Origin: Schistocephalus solidus
Lineage: Eukaryota; Platyhelminthes; Cestoda; Diphyllobothriidea; Diphyllobothriidae
NCBI GenBank assembly: GCA_017591395.1
Contig: WEDG01002489.1
Coordinates: 1-64,000 of the forward strand
DNA: 64,000 nucleotides
Direction of reading: 5' to 3'
Below the pieces are notes generated by a model. The model did no database searches and was not told where the DNA came from. It was given only the letters and a program-made list of their open reading frames with translations. Shown one piece after another: positions 1 through 11,490 of the stretch. The position numbers were made by a program, and so were the translations under genes. Each line of letters begins with the position of its first letter. Position 1 is the first letter of the stretch.

Positions 1-222
1 GAACTTTAATTACTCAATAAGCTGCCAGACTTTATGCTGAGGGCAATATTGCTGGCTCTGTAGACCTCAATCGGCTTATTTCTCAGTCGACAGCGAACAG
101 CCGCTCGCTGACATACCTGCTGGTGCAGAATACCAGATCCATAACACTGAATATAGAAGTTCTTCACCGGGCACCTGTGTAACGCGTCCCTGTCCTGAAC
201 TTTAATTACTCAATTAGCTACC
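1..222. repeat. Two copies of a 26-bp motif 196 bp apart at the left edge
   Basis: A motif beginning GAACTTTAATTACTCAAT lies at 1-26 and again at 197-222, with two differences in about 26 bases. The first copy touches the window edge. The spacing could be one unit of a tandem repeat continuing to the left, or two termini of a short element. The DNA between (27-196) holds no recognisable gene. Only two copies are visible, so the repeat class is open. Confidence 0.4.
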
Positions 223-299
223 TGAAACAACGTTCAGGAGTTTTTTTCACTGTCAGCTTGACTCTATTGTATAAATATTTTTTGACCTTGCCTATAAAC

Positions 300-332
300 T
301 GACAATAAATAAATAAAATAAAATAAATTAAA
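300..332 (+). repeat. AAATA-type A-rich tail, probably a LINE 3' end
   Basis: The run of AATAAATAAATAAAATAAAA type after GACAATAAAT resembles the short A-rich 3' tails of non-LTR elements in this window (compare 26548-26566 and 31205-31212). No coding remnant is recognisable just upstream, so only the tail, or a simple A-rich repeat, can be claimed. The DNA from 333 to about 1020 holds nothing I recognise. Confidence 0.35.
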
Positions 333-1029
333 ACAAAATTCTCCGGGATATTATGAGATTTATCTTCCCAGGAGAAGGCAGATTGCCAGTACAACCTGGA
401 TGGAGACAGAAAACTTAGGTTGAAGGTAACCGATATCGGCAATTAGGGAAGGTAACACTCGTAGAGTGTGGATCTCAGGGTAAAAAAATGCAAAGGGTTA
501 TCATTTGTTACAGGTGACTCGATATTCAAGAAAGCACAGTGTTGGAAGTAGAAGGCTGGTCTGTTTCAAATAAAAGAGGTAAGTTCAGAATGAATTATTC
601 CAAAGAACATCGATTTAACCCACCCAGATGCGGTCGTCACGGGTAATTTAGAAATGTTTGGCAGATATGCCCACTGTATACTTCTTTTTATGGCTTATAA
701 ATCCTACTGATGTAAGAAAACGGAAAAAACTGGCTAACATTTCAGGGTTGATTTAGGATTCACTGCATTATGTGGAATTATGACTGGCATATTAGGCATT
801 AATTGATAGAACCGATCAATAAAGAAAGAAGCATGAGCATTCGCTAAGCTTGAGCCTGGCCAGAAAAGGCTTCGGGAGATTACAGCGCAGAACTTTAGAG
901 TTCGGCGAAGTAACAGTTAAACTCAGCTTTTAGGCACGAACGGAGGTTTGAAAGTACAAGAGACATTCGGCAAGGTGGAAATGTCATAAATGCGGAGCGA
1001 GGCTTTAAGTTGTTTGTGAAAAAAGTTGA

Positions 1030-1640
1030 CCAGGCCATTAAACATGGAATGTTATGCCGTCATGTCGGTTCAGCTTCGCTAGACCCAAACTTACAGCTTG
1101 CAGCCAATATTTGAGAGACTGACGCACTTTTGACATTCGAAGAGCGACCTTCATAGGCCAAGGAACCTAAAAAAGCCGAATGACTTACGCTTGAGGCGTG
1201 GTACTCAAATGCCAACTCTATCAACAGGCATCTAGACGTTTCAGCGGCCTATAAGGTCCTGCGTCGTAACATGCATAAAGAGCAGGTCAAGCTGGTTACA
1301 CTGGAACTAAGGCAAATAAACGAAGATGACCACACGACGAACGCACCGGAAGAGGATGCAGGCTTACAAGCGCCTTTTACCGACATGAAGTTGCCCAACA
1401 CCAGCGGCCGTCACGTTGTAAAAACATCCACTCAGAGGGCGAGGCATCAAACGAGAGGAAAATCGATCAGTTCAGGACAGACAACTTCAGTCTTTCATCA
1501 AAGCAATGATCGATATTAGCAGTAGAAGCTTCGAAAATGGAGAGCTGACCAAGCTCTCCGAGACGTCAGCAACAATACAAACCAGTCCTGTTGAGCACTT
1601 TTAATTTATCTGAACGTCGTGCCTGTGTTCAGTCAGTAAG
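1030..1640 (+). mobile_element. Penelope-like element (PLE-2), C-terminal endonuclease region and tail
   Basis: Plus-strand frames interrupted by stops match the end of a PLE protein: a GIY-YIG-type endonuclease region with the segment LTLEAWYSNANSINRHLD near 1190-1245, followed by an acidic, proline-containing C-terminus (1271-1519). The copy at 39640-40450 on the minus strand is clearly the same family and shares the same segment. The end of this copy has an 8-bp perfect hairpin at 1539-1559 followed by GAGACGTC, then the tail motif CAACAATACAAACCAG shared with 39650-39725 and 42836-42895. The reverse transcriptase is absent, so this is a 5'-truncated insertion. From 1640 to about 2370 nothing is recognisable. 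Confidence 0.7.
1539..1567 (+). ncRNA. Hairpin plus GAGACGTC box at PLE-2 end, degenerate hammerhead-like
   Basis: GGAGAGCT (1539-1546) pairs perfectly with AGCTCTCC (1552-1559) around the loop GACCA, and is followed by GAGACGTC, one base from the hammerhead GAAACGTC box. This looks like stem II plus the 3' half-core of a hammerhead. The 5' half-core (CUGANGA) is not preserved upstream, where CTTCGAAAAT is found. The related copy at 39715-39745 (minus) reads GAAACGTC exactly but also lacks a good 5' core. It is a relic at best. Confidence 0.3.
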
Positions 1641-2369
1641 GCCATGGTAATGCCTGAGTTGAAATTTGCTTGTTTCGGTCATTGAATATGGTTGAAGCAG
1701 AACTGTATTAAAATACAGAGTGTTTCAAAAGCTCACAAAAAGAATACAGAATTATATAATGCAACGAAGCTGCTAGTGCCCATCATGTTAGGTAAAAGCC
1801 ATGCCCACGGGCCTAGAAATTCAATAAGTACTTGCCAAAAATGTGAGTTTTATTGTTTTCCAATCGTGGCCTTTTTGCAGATCAGGTGCGTCCTTTTGCA
1901 AGCACCCATCTTCATGCTGAACCGAACGAAAAGGTCACTACGGAGGCCTGGGGTAGCGCATTACCTCATTGACGATGATTGCACAATGCGGTGAAAGTTT
2001 ATTTTCGCATCCCCCTGATGCTTTGGATTGGGAAAGACAGCATGATAGGTCACAGAAGACCACAGCAGCAATAGCCACTCAGGTAATAGCCTTAATTTCT
2101 AAACAAGTGAACTCGAGGTGCTCAGTTTAACGGAGTTGATGCTGCAGTTTTGTCGCGTGCTTGAAGCCAATGGCGTAACGGACAACGACATTAATATCGC
2201 GAGGGTGAAATAAGAACAACAACCGGACAACAAACACCTCCAAGAAAAAATGGTCATGTTGTATAAAGAAGTTAAATAGAGATGGCGGGCCTCGCGAGGA
2301 TAATGCTTGTCAGAGAGAATGGTAAGGTGTAATGGGGAAGCTTATGGTCAGGGCAAGCACGAAACAAAT

Positions 2370-3515
2370 TAAATTAAGACTTTATCGTATGTGTGTACTT
2401 CCCATTCTTGAATTTTGCTGTCCTTTCTTCGGTTTAATGAACGAATCTAGCCGTTCAAAAATTTGAAAAATGTCCGAAGACATTTCACAAAAACTCATAT
2501 TTCCGACTCTTTCAACTACTTCCTACTCAACAAGATACAAGCTAATGCAGCTAAAATTTCTTTGGGTCAGGAGACTTGAAGCAGGCTTTTGTCTCCTTTT
2601 CCGACTAAATAATAGTTCAACTCTCCCCAAGCTTTATGTCATTACCCCCGTTAGTCTTCCTTATAACCTAAGTAATTCTGCACTAATTATACCTCCCCCT
2701 GTATCCTCCACGTGTACACGCTCTCTCTTCTTTGCTTCTAGGTATAGTTTTCTTTAAAATAACTTGCCAATTGAAATTAGGTCGTTAGCTAGTCTATCTG
2801 CATTCAAGCGAAGACTGCAAATTTAGCTCAACACTGATTCTATTAAGCTTTTATTTTCCTCATCTTTTCCCAGTAGCTTTCCCCATGACTCGGAGAAAGG
2901 ACCATCGGGAATTTAAGTGACCCTCTTGAAACTATATTTTCGCTACCTCGGGTCGCCCATGAACTATGATGTCGCCTTATATCACCAGTCATCCAAACGA
3001 GGACGTCATTCAGACGTACACATTCAGTGGTCCACAGTCTTAATTGCTACCGTTTCTTTGGATACTAACCATCATCAGAATTCAATTCTGGATCCTAAGA
3101 TGCTGAGGACTTAAGTTCATTGACGCATTTTCGCGAGATTTTGTTTCATACGCCTAAGAGATCAAGAACGAATCACCTCGATGTTTCATTATCTCATTCT
3201 GAAATGCTACTACCGTATGACCCTTATCTACCACCTCACCATTTTTTCCTAAGCAGTTTTTTTCTCCTACCTTCTATTTAAAAATGAAGGCTTATTAAAC
3301 TCTGCCTCAATTTTTATGGTAGGAGATTTTTTCACTGCCTATTTTTTCTAGTTCACCATTAATTTTAAAACATCGCTAACTGTTGACATAGCAGGACAAG
3401 TTATGTATTTGTACATTTTATATGCACACATTGTCATAACTTTATTTCGTTACTACTGTTTGCTTAGACAGTGCCTTGCCGGTTCTAACGAAATATAAAT
3501 TCTAAATTCTAAAAA
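2370..3515 (+). mobile_element. Jockey/CR1-group LINE, 3' end (family J, copy A)
   Basis: The plus strand encodes the C-terminal end of a non-LTR reverse transcriptase protein. Around 2400-2460 it reads LEFCCPFFGLMN; 2470-2757 follows with VRRLEAGFCLLFRLNNSS, SLPYNLSNSALI and a segment ending SRYSFL, and 2765-2820 reads NLPIEIRSLASLSAFKRRLQ. Such W-N-x-L-P / L-x-x-F-K-x-x-L ends are typical of Jockey and CR1 proteins. The 3' region runs to an A-rich end near 3490-3515. Copies at 31450-32130 and 49020-49720 (plus) and 47740-48190 (minus) share the coding end, and the plus copies also share a 3'-UTR motif CATCAGAATTC-A-TCT-GA. There are stops and the 5' part is missing, so the copy is dead. Confidence 0.65.
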
Positions 3516-5940
3516 ATACCTTAAAAAAACTATTGAATATATTGAATTGATAGATAGGTAAAAACGTTTTCTCAACAAATAATACTTAAGAATTTAGTTG
3601 GAATTCGTACTTCATGGGTCACAATGAAGGTGTTTGATGTCTGTTTTTTTTTACGAAAGCGCGGTTGTGAAATTGAAGTTGTCCATATTGATGGAAACTG
3701 GGGCATCAAATAAGGGATGAAAAAACGTCAGGTAAATTCGCAATAGCCACTTTTACACATCGAAAATCCCCACGGAAGCATAGGAAAATCATGCAAGGTT
3801 GTTGCTGAGTAGCAACTTATTTTGGGGATTGGATGGGCAGAAGGGGCAACATAATTTGACTATCGTGGAGAAGGAAACCGGTAGAAATATACGCAACTCG
3901 TAGGTCAGCGCAGTTTTCAAAAGAAGAGAAAATAAATACATTGTAAGAGATGGAAACTGGGACATCCGTAGGATAATGCACGAAAGAGTCTTTATGGTTC
4001 CCCAAAGACGAGGAACAAGGAAACTGTAAAAATTTAAAACGGCGAATCAAATAATATATAGATGGACGAAAGATCTCTAATGTTAGCGGCACAAGCAGAG
4101 ATACACTATTCTTTCATTTAGTACAGTACAAGCATACTACCGAGGAAAAAGCAGGATCCAACTACTCATTAAGTGCAAAGTGTTATGTAATAGGCGATGA
4201 GTGCGGCACAGTAACAATTTGATAAACAACTCTTACTGAAATATATAAAAAAGCGTTAAACAGTAATAAGTTGTTTATACCTGGGTCAAAACGACATGGT
4301 TTGGATCACCGAGATCGGCTGGTATTATAGGGTTTACTGCCCTACCAAGCTAGCTTCATCTTAAAGACCTATACGGATGTAGCCGTAATGATATTCAGTG
4401 CTTCGAAAACTATTGACGAAGTACTTTGGTGCGTCCAGCCTGGCCCCAATCACACGTAGTTTAAAAAGCTCAACTCACAGGGTTGTCGTTGTTAATAATT
4501 CGTAGAAATATGCAGGTGTAAGATAGCATCTATGACTAGGATGGTTATTATTGGATCGCACCGTAGCTGCCTGTAAATAAGTGGAACGAAATTGAGATTC
4601 CACAATTGCATTTCATAGGATAGTGCGCTCTGTTCATTCAGCAGTTTACTTGAACGCCGTTGAATATTTCCAAGGATGCTGAGACCCCTAGGGGTGCAGG
4701 GTCTCTAAGTCTGAATAGCGAAATCCACTTGCGGCCACCCAAACTTTCGAAAGACTTTAGCGAAGCCATCCTCATAAAAGGCACAAAAGCCCGCTTGACA
4801 ATGAACGGAAGTGACATCGTATAGTTGGCTGCCTTCGAGCAGGGCAGCGAGGAGTTAAGCAAGTTCGTAATCCAACGTCTCAAGTCCTTCTGTTTAAAAG
4901 ATACCCCAGTGAATATCTTTAATTCTGAATCGTCGGGAAAGAATAAGACGGACTTATTCTTAATCCAATAACGATGTCTTGAGTGTTGGGGGGGGGGGGT
5001 AGGGGGTCGTCAGTGCCATGATATGTTGACTGAGCGCTTTCAAAGTCTAAAGCAATTCGGCCATTAAGTGGCAGAATTTGGCTAAGGAAACTCTAGAAAA
5101 CCTTTAGGTCTGCTGAGACTCGCTCCTTGGAAGTACTGGCTCTCGATGCGGAAAATCCCTGAATTATCGTGGAAATTGCGTCCTGTCCAGCAAGTCTCTC
5201 GAGATAACAGTGATTTCGTACCCCGAGTACGGTAAAATGTGATTGCCACGAGCTGGTGATGAGATAAGCCACATTCTGTTACAAGCCTCATTATTTGTGT
5301 TTCGTTTACGTTAAATATATATCTTTTGACACAGCGAGCACTGGTTCGATCTCTAAAAAGCTGACATTATATACTAAAACCTGCTCGTGCTATTCCATTT
5401 ACTCGAATCCGCGCTGTTTTCGATTTCCCAGGAAATCGAGTCTTGTAGATCCTTGGGTTTATTCCTCATAGTGGAACTTGACAACTGACTACAAAAATCA
5501 CATCGGAACGTATGTTAACGATATTTAGTTTGTTTGTATGTGCAGTCTTGTTCAGTGGACCCATACGATTAGCTGTGGATTCGTTGGCTGAGCGTGATTT
5601 AATTACTGGACTAGCTTTTTTGGACTAAAGCTGGCTGAAAACCCCAGCAATACAATCTTCCTCTAATGTCTGGCATCTTGCTGTAGAACCTCCGTTATGA
5701 TGCTTCGGAACCGTCTTCCTTTCCTTTGGTTGAATGGATTCATACCTTCATGCTGCTTATCTCTGCTTGCCGATATAGGCCTTTCTGCGAGAGAGATTTG
5801 AGCAGCCCGCAACACATTCATCTTCATTACTCAGATCTTTAAAAACTAATAAGCGTTTTCCCGCTTAGCGGAATGTGATTGAGGGATAAAATGCCTATCC
5901 TTGAGATTATTTGGCCATTTGGTTTGCATAACCAACTAAA
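3516..5940. other. No recognisable gene or element
   Basis: About 2.4 kb with only short frames broken by stops. The only simple sequence of note is a run of 12 G at 4988-4999. I see no protein motif, tail, tRNA or inverted repeat that I can support. It is probably old transposon-derived or intergenic DNA. Confidence 0.5.
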
Positions 5941-5947
5941 AGTTTCA

Positions 5948-6030
5948 TCCTTCTCATCGTACCTGGTTAGTCTACTGGTTGACTTCATATGTCTGTGGGT
6001 CAGTGTGACCGAGTTCAAATCCCGTTTCCT
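5948..6030 (+). repeat. tRNA-like module (tRNA pseudogene or tRNA-derived SINE head)
   Basis: A B-box-like GTTCAAATCCC lies at 6012-6022 with an A-box-like CTGGTTAGTCTACTGG about 45 bp upstream (5963-5978), the spacing of an internal RNA polymerase III promoter. The T-stem pairs at only about three of five positions and I could not fold a convincing acceptor stem, so it is not a functional tRNA. A related module with the shared segment GGTCAGTG...GTTCAAATCCC is on the minus strand at 32884-32955. DNA from 6031 to 6900 has nothing recognisable. Confidence 0.45.
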
Positions 6031-6929
6031 CATTTTTGTCGACCTTCAGATATGAGAACACGTCATTAATACAAGTATATTGTTTTTAAATAAGAATCCA
6101 TGGACAGACGAATGAAGAGGTTGATATACACACGGTGACTGTCGCAATACGGTTGTTCTCTACCAACCCTGAATCTCTTCTACTGCACATAATACTAAGT
6201 GACGCAAAATGGGGACATAATGGTTGCACTTTAGTTCGCGAGAAAGAGAGGAGTGGCGGATAAATCTGTTTGGCACAACGACAGAAAGTGATTATATATT
6301 GGGATATCTTTCGCTGAGCTCCTGAATTTGGTGTGAGATCTCATTATGGATAGGTTGTTAGTGTAGGTTGTTACATATCCCCGAGGTTTGCAGGTTCCGT
6401 AATCATCTCAGTAATTTGGAACTAATATCAAGCAAACCCAAATATTACAGGTTTTTCCCGGACGGAAGACCCACGGCCAATAATTGGGCATTAACTCTGT
6501 ACTTTTATTTCCAGAAAACTTTCATGCGTATGCATTCAGTACTTTTCAAAATTCGTTACTCCAAACGGATGCCTCACAGAAATAAAAATCGTACTGAGCA
6601 GCACTTCTTAAAATCCATTATCCAGTTCAATCTAACTTGAGGTTTTTAAATGAAAGATGCATGTGCGTTTATTAATCTTGCATACTTCGCTCTGTGAATA
6701 AAGTAGCGTTAATTTTTTCATGATACGGAGAGAAGGAACGTTCAAATAAGTTAGAAGGGTTATTAAAGATATACAAATAATTTGATAGCCCAAATGGATT
6801 TGGTGGTATTTCAATTCCAACACCTAGAAAGTAACTACGTCTTACTAGACATTACAATATGTAAAAGGTAAGAGAGTTAAATACAATTTGGGACATCATG
6901 TCAGGTTTTCGGATCTGTATGCAGCAGTA

Positions 6930-7985
6930 CCATCGACAAAGACCAGGAAATCTCAAGCAATCATTGCTAACATATTCGGCCATTTCACTTGTATTCTCGC
7001 GTACGAATTGGCTTCATTGGACATCTCCGGACCCAATATAACAATAACGTGACAGATTTAACTGTTTCATCCGAAAATACTCCTATCATCCTCCTTACCA
7101 CAACCACCGCTCCGACGACGACCAACACCATGTCTCCCACTCCGGCCACCACTGTGATAACTTCCGGCGTCCCGTCAACCCCTCACCATCGCAACCGACT
7201 CTACAGCTTCCAACCTTCCCTGTCTTAATTGCCACCACGCATGCGTATCGCGCAAAGAAATGGTCGGTCGCAAGGAAATTCATCGCACAGAGACGGGCGA
7301 AGTGGTGCTAGAATCATCAGCACACATCCACTACGCTCGCCTCAATTGTCCAAACACACACCTCAATCAAAACCTGCGATACAATATCGCCAGTCATACT
7401 GCATCGTTATAGCTCTCCTCACCAACATCTAAGCCACAGGTGACCAGGCCCATGGTCGCACACTGTTAGCATGTAATCAGCGTCCTTCACGGAACAGGGA
7501 AGATTTTTCCTCGATCCCTTCTCAATGTATCTGCTCTGCTACATGTGTGAATCGAGCCTGCAACTTTCACGATATGTTAAAATCCGTGGTTTGAAACACC
7601 GTCGACTGACGGGATAACTCCGGCCTTGCGCTCAGCCCAGTGTGTGTTTGCATGTAGCCGACTGACGGACGGATCCTCAGGCTGCAATATTCTTCTCTAA
7701 ATCTAGCCTGTAAAAAACCTCCAGTTAATGGGAACCTAGCCGATGTGGTGGTAAGCTTAGGTGTGGGTTCTCGACACGCCAGTCACCTGCGCCCTCTCCC
7801 TCATCCGGTTTTCTTGATTTCGTCATGACACCGAATCCAGGTGGGGAGGAACAATTTCGGGAGATGCAGGGCAAGTCTTATAAAATTCTTAATTAAAGCA
7901 CGCACAAGTCACAGACCCTGCGACACCGTTCTCCGGAGTACATGGTTGACTTCGTCAAAATGGACGGCCAAACTGTCTTGTCGAT
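6930..7985 (+). mobile_element. LINE with C2H2-like zinc-finger C-terminus, 3' portion (family R1, copy 1)
   Basis: 6930-7440 encodes the end of a retrotransposon protein with C2H2-like fingers. RVRIGFIGHLRTQ (7000-7038) is followed by a Thr/Pro-rich linker to 7226 and then, in a shifted frame, EIHRTETGE at 7275-7300 and ARLNCP near 7330. Proteins with IGLVGHLR / IHRTETGE finger repeats are a familiar LINE-associated type in flatworm genomes. Many zinc-ligand cysteines are lost and frames shift, so it is a relic. It runs directly into a 3' region (7440-7985) whose last 250-550 bp recurs at 11850-12165 and 15285-15865, all on the plus strand and ending at the same point (CGAACT-TC). That is the pattern of a LINE with 5'-truncated copies. 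R1 being the 3' UTR of this protein is inferred from adjacency. Confidence 0.6.
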
Positions 7986-10040
7986 ATGCGAGGAAGGATA
8001 AATATGTCCATTTATGGAGATGATGTTCAAGATTTCGATCTCAAACAAATCTTATTCTATCTTGCAAACAATCCGCGTTACTGCTAATGTGCTGTTTATA
8101 TCGAATAATACGCCCTCGTGACGTGGGCAGTGACTTGGACAACGGGTTACACCTCGAACAGCCCGTTTGTGACCACGTATTCGTCAGCTGAGCCGTGCGC
8201 TCTGGTTTTTATAACTGCAGCGGTAGTTATGCCATGGAATCTGACAAACCATATTATACTTCTCAGCTGCGCACAGTTTGTTCCTTATCCCTATGATTTT
8301 ATTCCATATAACAGCGAGCGGGCAACGTGTTCCACTACACAAGCATTTGTGGGAGTTCCTCTTGCCACGCATCAGCATTTCCCTTCTGATCAGGTTACCG
8401 TATCGGCCTTTCACGGACAAACATAAGGGCAAGTTAAAGGCACACAGGCGCTACTTCCTCAGCTTTTCTAAAAGAGTCGGGCAGTCCCATATTTTATTGT
8501 TTTTCTGTAAAATTCTGGAACAGCTACGTGCAAACAAACTTCGTCACCCTGAAGGAAGTCCAGCCGAAACACCTCAGTAACCATCTTAATCTTATATTTT
8601 TATCAACGTGATGACAGAAACATAAAACTCGACATTTTGATGATAAGGCAAAAGCATGGCAGCCCCACAGTCATGTTCCCTGAAAATACAATGACAAATC
8701 GTATTCTTTCTTGCGGGGCTAACCAATACCTCGTTTATCCCAACCGGCGAGGATCCCCAAGTTATATGCGTTATAGTCGAATGGCCCTTCGAAAAAAATC
8801 AATCTAGAGCATTTTTGAAGGACAAGAGAAGGTCCGAATGATGAGAGGTGGATTTAAATGCAGCGGCCAGACACCAGGCCTCGTGCGCGTATGCCTCAGA
8901 CACGTTCCTCCTTAAAGAATCAGAATAAAAATAACTGCGATCTACTGCCAAAAGTTTGACCTCATTTTCGATTATGTTTACCGTGTGATCCACAGTGGGG
9001 TGGGCGGAGGGACGGTAAGTTACGCTTGAATAAATTTATGGTGATAGTGGATTTTTGCAGCATGTACCACAATCTCTCCTTCCGCATCCACCCGGATCCG
9101 GTATCAAAAAGTCAGGAGGTGGGATCAGATGCAGGTGACCGGCACATTGGTAGCTTGCGACTATATGTACGACCATACTCCCACAGGTGGCGTTTGTTAT
9201 AAGTGCGCATTCCCATTAACGCCTGCTCTGTCCTGGCATATAAGCAAGGCTGCATGCAGTCCCTCAAGGCAAAAAGTGAAAAAAGCGCATCATGCGGCAG
9301 GCTAAAACTGATGAGAACCAATATCCTACTATACAGGTCATTAAGTATCATTACCCTCGACAATTCATTGAACAGAGCCTACCAGCCAACTCAGGAACAG
9401 TAAGCATGACATCGATACCTAAGTTCTGGCACGCATAACCGTATATTAAAACATGTCTAAAACACTAGAGAACATCATGATTGACTTGATAATCGACACT
9501 GTCCATCGCCCTGATCCTAGAAACATCCACTCACTCATGCAAACTAAAACCCACTAAAATGAACAGTATGTCCTGAATTAAAGTAAATAAATGTGAATTT
9601 TCCCAAAATAACCGAATACAGTAACACAAGGAAGTATTGAGGCACCATGATAAACACACAGTTCGCCTTGAACTTCACCGGCATATAGGTAATTTTTAAG
9701 GACGTAGCAAAGCGCATGTGGTCACCAGATTCGAGGCATCCAGTTGGTAGTGCGGAACCCCAGTCAGCCTATTAGGCCTTAAATAAAGGAGTTTAGAAAA
9801 GCTCAGGAAATAAGGAACTCTTCAGCTGCAAGGGGGACTGACTCGCACAGATACACCCAACGTGTACAAGAGGGGTGTACACCAAAGCACAGGTGGTTAG
9901 CCGGCCACAGTCCGCCAGTTAGTCAGACTTCAACCCTCCCTCCACTTGCGCAAGAGATCGTAGTGAGAAATCCTCGGGCGAAATTGAATAAACTCGTTGG
10001 AAGGTAAGCGGCAGATTTAACAAACTCTTTCTATGAAAGT
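7986..10040. other. Unassigned DNA between LINE copy 1 and hammerhead remnant
   Basis: There are several short open frames on both strands (about 8118-8580 plus; 8799-9363 minus), but none shows a domain or motif I recognise and none has a supporting context. GC content is somewhat higher than in the AT-rich right part of the window, which suggests old element sequence. I make no functional call. Confidence 0.4.
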
Positions 10041-10042
10041 CT

Positions 10043-10076
10043 CTGATGGTTGTTTCGAGAAAGAATCCGAAATGTC
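10043..10076 (+). ncRNA. Decayed hammerhead ribozyme of a PLE tail
   Basis: CTGATGG (10043-10049) stands for the core CUGANGA with the last A replaced by G. It is followed by a stem II region ending AGAATCC and then GAAATGTC (10069-10076). The four bases before the core (GTCT) pair with the four after the cleavage site (AGGC) as helix I. Downstream, GTCAGGCCAA and a CTTCTTCTTC end match the PLE tails at 34400-34480 and 38931-38985. No coding part remains nearby, so this is a tail-only fragment. The A9-to-G change should impair cleavage. Confidence 0.5.
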
Positions 10077-10379
10077 AGGCCAAAAAATTTATTGAATGAG
10101 CGATCACACCTTCTTCTTCATCTTTATTTTTCAAAACTTTCCTTTTTTAATGACCAAATCGAGTATGAATATAAAACACCGAAAAATATATCTTTTTCCA
10201 TCGATCGAACAGTATGCTTTTCCTGATTCCTTTTATTATTTTTATATAAGACACTTCACACTGAATAGTTCAATCCAATAAAATTTCCATGTTTGGAGAA
10301 GTTTGACGGACCATTTGATCTTCCTAGTCTATTTTGTAACCATGAAATACGACGTGTAAACATGCGAACGAGGAAGAAA

Positions 10380-11490
10380 TTTTTGTCATTATTTCCACAT
10401 CGCTACTTATAACTCTGACTATACTTTGATTCGCAGCAGCGAAATTTACAGATGATTCCCTGTCTCAGGAAATGTCAACTGAAATTCCTAATTGCATTTC
10501 CGATTCAAACAACTTAATTGCATAGGTTTGTCGTATTGATCATCGTGCAGCGTAATCCCAAGATATTTCAGTCACAGTAAAAAATTGGCGTTTAAAACAG
10601 CTTCTTTATGACCACCCACCCACAAAGTATACTCTTAAAAAATGGCTACTCAAGCAGTATGCATTTTCTCATAGAGTTTTGATGCCCTTATTCATTCTTC
10701 TTCTTTGCAATATTATATAAAATAAAGGCACAAAAGTATTCTTGCTTGTACTCGTTTGGCAGCCAAATACACCTTCAAAGTTTATGCTTGAAGGAAATTT
10801 ATATTTCGGTTTTAAAAAATGCTTCTAAATTTCCGAATAATTTTGACACTACTGGCCATTGGCTTTAAACTCAAGGTTTCTTAACTGCATTGTGGAACCT
10901 GTTTGAGAAAAATCACACCATTCTCGAGGTTATGAGGAAAAAATTACATAGTTTACTTAAAATGTTGCAATGGATATAGATCATGTTGTACACAGTATAG
11001 ACAGCATTAATTAATTAACAAATATGATGTATTATGAATAAACGTTTCACGGGCTTAAAAAGCCTTAAAATAAGACACTTTTTCAATGCCGGAAGATACC
11101 CTTTTTTCGAACATAAAATATTGAAGAACTTGTAATTGGCTTCTAAACGAGCACATAAAGAAATAGTTTGTGCATATTTTTTATATACTATTTTTGAATA
11201 AATAAGGGTATTGAAAATATATGAGAAAAAAATGCATGCTACTTTGGTGGACATTTTTACACAGTATTCTTTTTGCAGGCAGTCAAAAAGACATTTATTC
11301 AAAAACCGGCATCCCAACGTGACTGAAATATCTTGAGATTAGGCTGCAATATTATGAATATGACAACCCTCTTTAAGGAATTTGCTCGAATCGAAAACAA
11401 ATTTCAGAATTTTGGCCGAGATTTTATGAGATAGGGAATCTATTATACATAGCAACAGATGTCTACGTTTCACTATTATAGTCATTCGTG
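10380..11490. repeat. Palindromic (foldback-type) unit 1
   Basis: Arms of about 450 bp are inverted copies of each other: about 10400-10870 on plus and 11000-11460 on minus, with roughly 130 bp between. Anchor matches are CAAGATATTTCAGTCAC at 10560-10576 and its reverse complement near 11318-11334; GATTCCCT-TCTCA at both outer parts; and GTTTGGCAGCCAA versus GTTTAGAAGCCAA in the inner part. The arms differ by perhaps a quarter of positions, so the palindrome is old. I recognise no coding motif; the minus-strand open frame at 11015-11317 lies inside an arm and is probably fortuitous. Confidence 0.6.

Noticed and set aside
11015..11317. 100-codon minus-strand open frame
   Set aside because: It lies entirely within an arm of a palindromic repeat whose other copies have no such frame; no motif.
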